From positions 54,642-118,641 of the forward strand of contig JALCBY010000011.1 of NCBI GenBank assembly GCA_028066055.1: DNA of 64,000 nt. The letters run 5' to 3'. The stretch is from Hyphomicrobiaceae bacterium (GTDB taxonomy: Bacteria; Pseudomonadota; Alphaproteobacteria; Rhizobiales; Methyloligellaceae). Under the pieces are notes generated by a model that made no database searches, was not told the origin of the DNA, and was given only the letters and a program-made list of their open reading frames with translations. Every line of letters starts with the position of its first letter. Within the stretch, counting starts at the first letter, position 1. Positions 7,015 through 14,752 of the stretch are shown here, one piece after another. A program made the position numbers and the translations under genes.

Positions 7015-9945
7015 TTGGATCAACTTTACAAGCGTATTGCGACCGTTCCGCAGGTTTTCGATTCGGCAAAGGCGAAACAGTCACTTGAAGACTTGTCGGC
7101 TTGCGTTTCCGCGGATCGGAATCTGGGCGAGTTGCGCAGTCTCATCGACGGCAATGACAAGGTTGGAAGCCTTGTCTCTTCCATATTCGGGACGTCTCCC
7201 TTCCTGACCGGGCTGATTCTGCGTGACCCTGCGACACTTCAGAATGTGCTCACAAGTGCGCCGGACCTCTATCTGCACGCATTGGGTGAGACGCTTGATG
7301 ACGCGCTTTCCGAACCCTCATCCCAGCGTGAGGTCATGGCCGCATTGCGCCATTACAAAACCCGCGCCGCTTTGTGTATCGCGCTGGCGGACATTGGCGG
7401 CGTCTGGACCATCGACGAGGTAACGCAGGCACTCAGCGACGTGGCGGATCAATCCGTGGCTTCTGCGGTGCGTCATCTTCTTTCCGAAGCGGCGCGCGCC
7501 GGCAATCTTCTGCCATCGGATCCCGAATTTCCGGACAAGGACAGCGGTTACTTTGTGCTCGGTATGGGAAAGCTCGGTGCGGGCGAACTCAATTTTTCTT
7601 CGGACATTGACCTGATTGTCTTTTTTGACGCCGAACGGGCGCCGTTGAAGGCCGGATTGGATCCCGCGTCCTTCTTCGTGCGTCTCACCCGTGATCTGGT
7701 GCGGCTGCTTCAGGATCGGACCGCGGAAGGGTATGTTTGGCGCACTGACCTGAGATTGCGCCCTGATCCCGGTGCGACGCAGCTCGCGCTTTCCACGGAT
7801 GCCGGGCTGACTTATTACGAAAGCTTCGGTCAGAATTGGGAGCGGGCGGCACTCATCAAGGCCCGAACCGTTGCCGGTGATCTGGAGGCAGGACAGGAAT
7901 TCCTGGCACAGCTCAGCCCGTTCATATGGCGCAGATACCTCGACTTTGCCGCGGTCGCTGATATCCACGCCATGAAGCGGCGCGTCCATGAATTCAAGGG
8001 ACACGCGAAGATCGCTGTTGCGGGACATGACGTGAAGCTCGGGCGCGGGGGTATCCGGGAGATTGAGTTTTTTACCCAAACACAACAGCTTATCGCAGGC
8101 GGTCGACAGGGCGAACTAAGGTCGCCGCGGACGCTCGAAACGTTGCAGCGGTTGGCCGGACTCGGCTGGATTGACACCGCTGCCGCGGACAGTCTGTCGG
8201 AGGCCTACCGGTTTCTCCGGTTCGTCGAGCATCGACTGCAGATGATTGCGGATGAGCAAACACACAAGATTCCCTCCGGCGAGGAAGACATCCGCCGCGT
8301 CGCCTGTTTCTGCGGTTTCGAAACGTCGGAAGCTTTTTCCGAAGCCCTCGTGTCCCGGTTCGAAACGGTGCAGAGCCGCTATGATGATCTGTTTGCCCGC
8401 TTGCCGGATGTAGAAGGAAAGGAGCGTCAGCCGATTTTTCGTGGTGACGATGATTCACCGGAAGGCCTGGCTGCATTGACCGAGCGCGGTTTCGGCGACC
8501 CTGACGCCGCGGCCCGGATCATTCGCGCCTGGGAGGCCGGACGCTATGCGGCAACCCGAAGCCAACGCTCACGCGAGGCGTTGGGGGAGATGCTGCCCGA
8601 ACTTCTCGATGCGCTTTCCGCGACGGACGATCCGGGCGCGGCATTAATATCCTTTGACCGGTTCCTGTCGGAACTGCCTGCCGGCATCCAGCTCTTTTCG
8701 CTGTTGCGGTCCAATACCAGCCTTCTGCGGCTGATTGCCGACATTCTGGGCACGGCCCCGCGGCTCGCCCGCGTTCTGAGCCGCCGCAGCCAGGTCCTTG
8801 ACGCGGTGCTCGATCCCGGATTTTTCGGTGATGTACCCACGCCTGAGACGCTCCAGCCCCTCATCGAGCAGGGCCTGATACGGTCCCAGGACTATCAGGA
8901 CTATCTCGATCGTGCACGCCGGATTGGCCAGGAACAGGCATTTCTGATCGGCGTTCGGGTGCTCTCGGGCACGATTGGCGCCGATCAGGCGGGAGGCGCT
9001 TATGCATGCCTCGCGCAGCTTTTCATTGATGCACTCCATCATGAGGTCGACCGGGAGATGGTGCGTCAGCATGGCCGGATCGATGGCGGCCAGGCCGTTG
9101 TCGTCGCCATGGGCAAACTCGGCGGCCGGGAGATGACCGCCTCATCCGACCTTGACCTGATTATCATCTATGATTTCGAGGATGACGCGGGCATGTCAGA
9201 TGGTGCGCGGCCTTTGATGGGCGGCCAGTATTACTCGCGCTTCACGCAACGCCTGATCAGCGCGCTCTCCGCGCAAACGGCGGAAGGGGCGCTCTATGAG
9301 GTCGACATGCGGCTCCGCCCATCCGGAAACTCGGGACCCGTCGCCACGCATTTCGAAGGTTTCCTAAGCTATCAGCAGTCCGAGGCGTGGACCTGGGAGC
9401 ATCTGGCGCTGACACGCGCCCGGGTCCTTTCCGGGCCCGACGCTCTCAAACACAAGGTAGAAGCGGCAATCCGCGATGTGCTGACCATGAGCCGGGACAG
9501 AAAGAAGACCGTCGGCGATGTGCATGCCATGCGGGCGCGTATCGACAAGGAAAAGGGTACTGACGATATCTGGGATCTGAAACACGTTCGCGGCGGATTG
9601 GTCGATCTGGAATTCATTGCGCAATTCCTGCAGATCATGACCGCGTCCGAAAACGCCGAGGTTCTGGATCAGAACACCGCCAGAAGCCTCGAAAAATTGA
9701 CCGCGGCCGGCGCGCTTTCGGCCGACGACGCACAACTGCTCATTCCGGCCGCGCACCTCTACCACAACCTCACACAGGTGCTTCGCCTTTGCCTGGACCG
9801 GCCGTTTGACGAGAAAACGGCGTCTTCCGGCCTCATCGGGCTGTTGCTGCGTGCGACCGAAAAACCGGATTTTCAGAACCTTCGGGCGCATTTGCGCGAA
9901 ACGGTCCGGATGGTGCGTGCGGCATATGAGCGAATCGTCACCTGA
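7015..9945 (+). CDS. glnE: Glutamine synthetase adenylyltransferase/deadenylylase GlnE
   Basis: GlnE adds and removes AMP on glutamine synthetase in response to PII protein, adjusting ammonium assimilation to nitrogen supply. The 976-residue product has the two expected nucleotidyltransferase domains: an N-terminal deadenylylase with SSDIDLI (Asp197 and Asp199) and a C-terminal adenylylase with SSDLDLI (about residues 710-715). GAGELNFSSD and GGREMTASSD precede these motifs as in characterised GlnE, and the helical linker lies between. The start is TTG at 7015, preceded by AGGGGGA at 7004-7010; no better in-frame ATG is nearby. Length is normal. Its position after the two-component pair matches rhizobial synteny. 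Confidence 0.95.
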   Translation: MDQLYKRIATVPQVFDSAKAKQSLEDLSACVSADRNLGELRSLIDGNDKVGSLVSSIFGTSPFLTGLILRDPATLQNVLTSAPDLYLHALGETLDDALSEPSSQREVMAALRHYKTRAALCIALADIGGVWTIDEVTQALSDVADQSVASAVRHLLSEAARAGNLLPSDPEFPDKDSGYFVLGMGKLGAGELNFSSDIDLIVFFDAERAPLKAGLDPASFFVRLTRDLVRLLQDRTAEGYVWRTDLRLRPDPGATQLALSTDAGLTYYESFGQNWERAALIKARTVAGDLEAGQEFLAQLSPFIWRRYLDFAAVADIHAMKRRVHEFKGHAKIAVAGHDVKLGRGGIREIEFFTQTQQLIAGGRQGELRSPRTLETLQRLAGLGWIDTAAADSLSEAYRFLRFVEHRLQMIADEQTHKIPSGEEDIRRVACFCGFETSEAFSEALVSRFETVQSRYDDLFARLPDVEGKERQPIFRGDDDSPEGLAALTERGFGDPDAAARIIRAWEAGRYAATRSQRSREALGEMLPELLDALSATDDPGAALISFDRFLSELPAGIQLFSLLRSNTSLLRLIADILGTAPRLARVLSRRSQVLDAVLDPGFFGDVPTPETLQPLIEQGLIRSQDYQDYLDRARRIGQEQAFLIGVRVLSGTIGADQAGGAYACLAQLFIDALHHEVDREMVRQHGRIDGGQAVVVAMGKLGGREMTASSDLDLIIIYDFEDDAGMSDGARPLMGGQYYSRFTQRLISALSAQTAEGALYEVDMRLRPSGNSGPVATHFEGFLSYQQSEAWTWEHLALTRARVLSGPDALKHKVEAAIRDVLTMSRDRKKTVGDVHAMRARIDKEKGTDDIWDLKHVRGGLVDLEFIAQFLQIMTASENAEVLDQNTARSLEKLTAAGALSADDAQLLIPAAHLYHNLTQVLRLCLDRPFDEKTASSGLIGLLLRATEKPDFQNLRAHLRETVRMVRAAYERIVT

Positions 9946-10074
9946 ACGGCATAACTGTCGTGAGTTCCCGATACTTTTTTGCGACGGACGCCGTTGCTTC
10001 CATCCGTATGAGTGTATGGGACGCCCGACGGGGGAGCCGAGGCGATCTCGGGTGATTTGAAAGGAGAACTCAAG

Positions 10075-10536
10075 ATGGCTATTGGCGCGATCAGGCTGAT
10101 CGGATTGGCGTTCGGCGCATTGATATTGGGCGTATTGAGCGCAAGCTTCGCATTTGGGCAATTTGGTCCCGGGCATCCGGGAATAGGCATGCAGGGGCCA
10201 AAGGCCTGGCTGGGGCGTGCGGATACCAACAAGGATGGAGCGATTTCACTTGAAGAGATTAAGGCGGCGCGCGACGGACGGTTTGTCGAGTTTGATCTGA
10301 ACAAGGATGGCACGGTGGATGCCGAAGAGGTTGAAACGGCCGTTCGTGAACGCGTTGAGCGAATGACGAAACGGATTGTGCGAAGGTTCGACAAGGATCG
10401 CGACGGAACGATCACGCGTGATGAGTTTAACCGCTTCGCAGAAGAGCGCTTTACCTGGCTTGACCTGAATGACGACGGCAAGGTTACGAAGGATGAAATG
10501 CCACGCTTTATGCGTCATAAAGTATGGAGAAATTGA
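10075..10536 (+). CDS. Secreted EF-hand calcium-binding protein
   Basis: The 153-residue protein has a signal peptide (residues 1-26, ending ASFAFG) and then four EF-hand loops: DTNKDGAISLEE, DLNKDGTVDAEE, DKDRDGTITRDE and DLNDDGKVTKDE. Each keeps the acidic residues at positions 1, 3, 5 and 12, so four Ca2+ ions could be bound in the periplasm. ATG 10075 follows AAGGAG by eight bases. The ECF sigma gene begins 26 bases after the stop, so all four genes 10075-12267 are probably one operon. A role as Ca2+-dependent sensor or effector for the sigma/anti-sigma system is inference; no enzymatic domain is visible. Confidence 0.85.
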   Translation: MAIGAIRLIGLAFGALILGVLSASFAFGQFGPGHPGIGMQGPKAWLGRADTNKDGAISLEEIKAARDGRFVEFDLNKDGTVDAEEVETAVRERVERMTKRIVRRFDKDRDGTITRDEFNRFAEERFTWLDLNDDGKVTKDEMPRFMRHKVWRN

Positions 10537-10562
10537 GCTCACTCGCGCGGAGATGAACAGGC

Positions 10563-11189
10563 GTGCCATCAGACGACGCGAAACCGGGCCGGGCCGGTTC
10601 CCGGTCCGGAGTTTCGCAAGACGAGGCGAGAGAGGCCGACCAAGCGTTGATGGAGCGGGTATCGCAAGGCGATGCGCAAGCGTTCCAGCAACTCGTGGAT
10701 ACGGGCATCGATCGGGTTCTCGCGGTCGCGCGCCGGACGCTGGGGGACGAAACTGAAGCCGAAGACGTGGCACAGGAAGTGTTTCTGCGTCTATGGCGTC
10801 AGGCGGAGAATTGGGAGGGGGGACGAGCACAAGTTTCGACCTGGCTCTATCGCGTGACCGTCAACGCCTGCATCGACAAGCTGCGGTCGCGAAAAGAAGA
10901 GACCGTCAAGGATGTTCCGGAAATCGTGGCCGAGGCCACACAGCAACAGATGATGGAAGAAGACGATTTACGAAATACAATGGATTCAGCGCTTCAGGAG
11001 CTTCCCGAGAGGCAGCGGCTGGCACTGGTCCTGTTTCACTACGAGAGTATGTCAATGAGTGCGGTGGCCGAGGCGATGGATGCGAGTGTCGAGGCTGTGG
11101 AGTCCCTGCTGGCGCGTGGCCGGCGGTCGTTGAAGAAAAAGCTACAATCGGAATGGAAGGCGCTCCTTCCTGATATTCCAGAAGGATGA
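10563..11189 (+). CDS. RNA polymerase ECF-type sigma factor
   Basis: The 208-residue sigma-70 family protein contains only regions 2 and 4. Region 2 holds TEAEDVAQEVFLRLW and the promoter-opening helix (STWLYRVTVNACIDKLR). Region 4 holds LPERQRLALVLFHYESMS and the recognition helix with SVEAVESLLARGRRSLKKKL. The start is GTG at 10563. It sits between an EF-hand protein and a putative anti-sigma factor and would drive its own operon, as is usual for ECF systems; no -35 element of the GGAAC type could be assigned upstream of 10075 with confidence. Its partner is most likely the product of 11204-11722. Confidence 0.92.
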   Translation: MPSDDAKPGRAGSRSGVSQDEAREADQALMERVSQGDAQAFQQLVDTGIDRVLAVARRTLGDETEAEDVAQEVFLRLWRQAENWEGGRAQVSTWLYRVTVNACIDKLRSRKEETVKDVPEIVAEATQQQMMEEDDLRNTMDSALQELPERQRLALVLFHYESMSMSAVAEAMDASVEAVESLLARGRRSLKKKLQSEWKALLPDIPEG

Positions 11190-11203
11190 CAGGTGTCTGA
11201 TCA

Positions 11204-11722
11204 ATGACGGCAAAGAACAAAAAACAGAAACTGGAGAGGCTTGCCGGCATCCTCGATGTATATGGGGCGGATGCATCGCGCTGGCCGGATGCCGAGCGCA
11301 AGGAATTGCGGTCCCTGATCAAGAGAGATCGGCAGGCTCGGTTGCTGCACCGGGAAGCCCGGGCGCTGGCGAGGGTCATGGACGCAGCACCCTCGATGCG
11401 TGCGAGTTCTGATCTGAAGGCGGAAATTGTGTCGGCAGCGGCAAGGTGTGGTGATCGTGAGGCGCGTGTGGTGCCGATCGAGGCCGGGCAGAGACCGCAC
11501 AAGGCGGACACAAGGCCGGACGGAATGACAACATTTTGGCCGGCTGTGGGTCTGGCTGCATCCTTTGCCCTTGGAGTATATCTTGGGGTCTCCGGAGTTG
11601 GCGGAACTGCGCTGGATAACGCGTTTCAGTTGGCCGCACTCAACAATGGTGCGGAAGAGATCGGTTACACCGAACTCTGGCTTGACGAAAACGGCGGAGG
11701 AGAAGCTGAGGGTTTGCTGTGA
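11204..11722 (+). CDS. Putative membrane-anchored anti-sigma factor
   Basis: The 172-residue protein has an N-terminal helical cytoplasmic region with ILDVYGADASRWPDAER, a pattern I have seen after ECF sigma genes in alphaproteobacteria, one membrane segment near residues 107-124 (FWPAVGLAASFALGVYLGV) and a short periplasmic tail. It begins 14 bases after the sigma stop and overlaps the next gene by four bases. The layout of sigma factor, one-pass cytoplasmic-N protein and periplasmic Spy-like protein resembles CnrH-CnrY-CnrX. The anti-sigma role is inferred from position and topology; there is no classical zinc anti-sigma motif (HXXXCXXC). Confidence 0.65.
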   Translation: MTAKNKKQKLERLAGILDVYGADASRWPDAERKELRSLIKRDRQARLLHREARALARVMDAAPSMRASSDLKAEIVSAAARCGDREARVVPIEAGQRPHKADTRPDGMTTFWPAVGLAASFALGVYLGVSGVGGTALDNAFQLAALNNGAEEIGYTELWLDENGGGEAEGLL

Positions 11723-12267
11723 CCGCGAATGGGAATGACGCATCCCGGGCGGGTACGCCGCGCCGGCGGCGATGGATTTGGCTGGTTCTGATCGTCTCAG
11801 TGGGACTCAATCTTCTGTTCGTCGGCCTGGTCGCCGGCCGGATGTGGGCGCGATTGGACGGGCCGCCAGGCGCGCCACATCGAATTGTCACCCGCGCGGT
11901 CGAGAAATTCTCAGCCAAACTTCCCGCATCCAAGAAACAACGTGCGAACTCACTTCTGAAAAAGCAACGTGAAGACAACAGGTCGTTGAGACGAGAGTTT
12001 CGGGAAGCGCGGCGTGCGGCGAAAGAAGCTGCCTTGGCAACCACATATGACGAAAAGAGACTTGCCGATGCGCTCGCACGACTGCGGGATGTGCGAACGA
12101 GCCAGTATCAGGCGATGCACGCGATGGTGCTGGAATTGCTCAAGGACCTGACTCTGGAAGAGCGCAAGATACTGCTGCGATATATTCAAAAAGCCTCCAG
12201 GCCGCATCGCCATGCCGACCATCCGGGAAACCGCAGGAAGAATGGCGAGAGACGACGCGAGCAGTAG
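11719..12267 (+). CDS. Spy/CnrX-like membrane-anchored periplasmic sensor protein
   Basis: The 182-residue protein has a basic N-terminus, one membrane anchor (IWLVLIVSVGLNLLFVGLVAG, about 20-40) and a long, highly charged helical periplasmic domain rich in Arg, Lys, Glu and Ala, as in Spy/CpxP and the metal-resistance CnrX/ZraP families. The C-terminus is basic and His-rich (HRHADHPGNRRKNGERRREQ). GTG 11719 overlaps the upstream stop (GTGA), indicating translational coupling with the putative anti-sigma factor. It could sense a metal or envelope damage and pass the signal through the anti-sigma factor (inference from the CnrYXH arrangement). It is convergent with pleC, with an 18-base gap. 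Confidence 0.7.
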   Translation: MTANGNDASRAGTPRRRRWIWLVLIVSVGLNLLFVGLVAGRMWARLDGPPGAPHRIVTRAVEKFSAKLPASKKQRANSLLKKQREDNRSLRREFREARRAAKEAALATTYDEKRLADALARLRDVRTSQYQAMHAMVLELLKDLTLEERKILLRYIQKASRPHRHADHPGNRRKNGERRREQ

Positions 12268-12285
12268 GCCCGGCGCAGCGCGGCA

Positions 12286-14583
12286 TCAGGTGACATCTGC
12301 CGCCGGAGACGACATGATCGGCTTGAGTGGCAGGTGGCAAACGACGGTCGTTCCGTCTTTTTCGCTGCTTTCGATCTCGAATTTCCCACCGTGCATTTCG
12401 ACCAGCGAGCGCGAGATTGCCAATCCCAGCCCGCTGCCTCGGTGGCTTTTCGTCAGTTGATTTTCCACTTGTTCGAACGGACGTCCGAGCTTGCTCAGTT
12501 CGGTTTCCGGTATGCCGATCCCGGTATCCTTTATCGTGATCTTGGCGTGCTCCTTGGCCTTGGACAGCCGAACGGTAACGCGCCCGTTCCGGGGTGTGAA
12601 CTTGACCGCATTGGACAGCAGGTTGAGCAGGATCTGCTTCACCGAGCGTTTGTCGGCGCGCATGTTGAGTTGCTTCAGGCCGACCCGTTTCAATTCGATC
12701 GAGCGCTCTTCGGCCACCGGTGCGACCACGCGTATGCTGTCTTTGATGATCTCGCCTGCGTCGATGGACTTGATGTCGAGATTAAGCCGCCCGGCCTCGA
12801 TCTTCGACATATCCAGGACGTCGTTGATAACCTCCAGCAGGTAGGTGCCGCTTTCGTGAATGTCGCGGGCGTACTCGAGGTATTTCTTGTTGCCGATGGG
12901 CCCGAACAGTCCATTCTCCATGACTTCGGAGAAACCGATGATTGCATTCAACGGAGTCCGCAGTTCGTGACTGATGTTGGCAAGGAATTCTGACTTGGCC
13001 TGGTTGGCCGCTTCCGCACGATTCTTCTCGAGCGCGTATTTCTCCATCAGGTCGACGAGCTGCTGCTTCTGCTGTTCGAGTTCGCGGCGTGACTGGCGCA
13101 GGTCCGTGATGGTCGCCTTAAGCTCTTCCTCGCCTTTTTGCTGGCGTTGCTGGCTTTGTTTGAGGGACGTGATGTCCGTGCCGACGCTGACATAACCGCC
13201 GTCATTCGTGCGGCGCTCATCGATGTGCAGCCAGCTGCCGTCCTCCAGTTGCGCTTCGTAGGTGTGCGCACCTGAAGATTTGTCGTCGCTCATGGTGACT
13301 TTGGTGCGCACGATTGGCGCGGCGGCCGCGGCGATGACCTCCTCATACGGAGCGCCCGGCGATACCGCATCGTCTGTAAGATTATAGAACTGTTTGTACT
13401 TCCCATTGCACATGACAAGGCGGTTGTCCGCATCCCACAGGACGAAGGCTTCGGATATTGCCTCGATGGCGTCATGCAGCCGGGCATCACCGGCGGTTTC
13501 GGTTTGTGCCGACGTTTGTGCGCGATCGCGGGGTGAAACGATGCCGATCAGATGAATCTCGTTGGTTGCTTCGTCTCTCCGGAAGGTGCCGTTGAAGATC
13601 ATCTTGGCCCAATGACCGCCTTTCTGCCGCATGCGAAATGGACGTTCGAAGCTTTCTATGCCGCTGCGGACGGCTTCCTTCACGGCTCCGAGCAGGTTGT
13701 CGCCGGAGTGCATCGCGCTTGCGATGTCTCTGTAAGGCAGAACCGAACCGGACCCGTCACGCCCGAGCAGTTCATTCGCCGACTGCGAGAGACGGACATG
13801 ACCCCGCGCGATGTTCCAGTCCCACAATGCCAGGCCGGCCTTCTCGAATGCGACATCGAGGTCCGTCCGTGCGGAAGTCAGTTCCTCTTCGGCGCGTGCC
13901 GCGCGCTCTGACAACCAGCTGAAGCTCGCACCCATCAGTAGCAGCAGGATGCCTGTGGTCAGCGAAAGGGTGGTTCCGAGAGCCGCGATTTTTCTCCAAC
14001 CGCTCAGCGCTTTCCCAAGGGGCTGGATGAGCGCGACCTGAGCGTCTGTTCCAGGAAGGTTCCGGACCGTGGCCAGAGCGTCGGTGCCGTCGGTTAGTGT
14101 GATAACAACCACGCCTGCACGGGAGCCGAGTATGGTCACCGGCTGGTCAGGCCCCAGGATTTGCAGGAGCGTGCGTTCTTCGGCATTGGCGGTGATGGGT
14201 GCGGCCGCCCGGATTTTGCCGTTGCTGTCGGCAAGCAAGATCTGGCGGCCCTCCAGCGTCGCTCCGGCAGGCAGGCTTTCCGCCAGGCGGTTTTGCCAGT
14301 CGGTGCGTTTCGAGGCGGTGTTCTGGAGATTTGCCTCAACGGCGTTTGCTATCAGGGTCAGCCGTGCTTGAGCCTCTTCGACGGCGATGTTCCTTCCCAG
14401 TGTAAAGAGGGTCACAACGCCTGCGATGAGAATTATGAAAAACAGGACGATAAGATATGGAATGAGACGACGAATCGCTCGTTCCGAAAGATATTTTTCG
14501 AGAATGTGTACGCCGAACCGATTGAATAGTTCGCTCGCCTGAATAGAAATTTCATCCGGGCGCGCGGTTCGCGTCCGCGCCAT
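12286..14583 (-). CDS. pleC: PleC-type membrane sensor histidine kinase/phosphatase
   Basis: This 765-residue kinase has two membrane segments (about residues 45-65 and 210-235) flanking a periplasmic sensor region, two PAS-like segments, and a catalytic core with the H-box NISHELRTPLNAIIGFSEV, N-box NLLSNAVKF and G-box GSGLGLAISRSLVEMHGG. The sequence VMENGLFGPIGNKKYLEYA after the H-box is characteristic of the PleC/DivJ/PdhS kinases that act on DivK in the alphaproteobacterial cell cycle. Location between glnE and pepN matches rhizobial pleC. I chose ATG 14583 (MARTRTARPDE) because GAGGGGG precedes it; an upstream ATG at 14646 adds 21 unrelated residues. Four GANTC sites lie just upstream (14599-14673). 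Confidence 0.85.
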   Translation of the reverse strand: MARTRTARPDEISIQASELFNRFGVHILEKYLSERAIRRLIPYLIVLFFIILIAGVVTLFTLGRNIAVEEAQARLTLIANAVEANLQNTASKRTDWQNRLAESLPAGATLEGRQILLADSNGKIRAAAPITANAEERTLLQILGPDQPVTILGSRAGVVVITLTDGTDALATVRNLPGTDAQVALIQPLGKALSGWRKIAALGTTLSLTTGILLLLMGASFSWLSERAARAEEELTSARTDLDVAFEKAGLALWDWNIARGHVRLSQSANELLGRDGSGSVLPYRDIASAMHSGDNLLGAVKEAVRSGIESFERPFRMRQKGGHWAKMIFNGTFRRDEATNEIHLIGIVSPRDRAQTSAQTETAGDARLHDAIEAISEAFVLWDADNRLVMCNGKYKQFYNLTDDAVSPGAPYEEVIAAAAAPIVRTKVTMSDDKSSGAHTYEAQLEDGSWLHIDERRTNDGGYVSVGTDITSLKQSQQRQQKGEEELKATITDLRQSRRELEQQKQQLVDLMEKYALEKNRAEAANQAKSEFLANISHELRTPLNAIIGFSEVMENGLFGPIGNKKYLEYARDIHESGTYLLEVINDVLDMSKIEAGRLNLDIKSIDAGEIIKDSIRVVAPVAEERSIELKRVGLKQLNMRADKRSVKQILLNLLSNAVKFTPRNGRVTVRLSKAKEHAKITIKDTGIGIPETELSKLGRPFEQVENQLTKSHRGSGLGLAISRSLVEMHGGKFEIESSEKDGTTVVCHLPLKPIMSSPAADVT

Positions 14584-14598
14584 GCTTTGCCCCCTCAA

Positions 14599-14673
14599 GA
14601 TTCGCTGCACCTTCTGGTCCGGAGGTGTGCCGCATCTCCGAATCACTTATCCAATTGATTCGAAAAGTGACTC
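14599..14673. promoter_or_regulatory. Cluster of four GANTC (CcrM-type) sites upstream of pleC
   Basis: GATTC 14599-14603, GAATC 14640-14644, GATTC 14657-14661 and GACTC 14669-14673 fall within 75 bases immediately upstream of the chosen pleC start. At this base composition roughly one such site per 280 bases is expected. GANTC is the target of the cell-cycle methyltransferase CcrM, whose methylation state controls several cell-cycle promoters in alphaproteobacteria. A regulatory role here is inference. Confidence 0.5.
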
Positions 14674-14752
14674 TCTTGTCTAGAGAGAACATGTGGAGAA
14701 CCTGTGGAGACAGTCCAGCGCTTTTGCGGCGAGCCGATAAAACGGGCTACAC

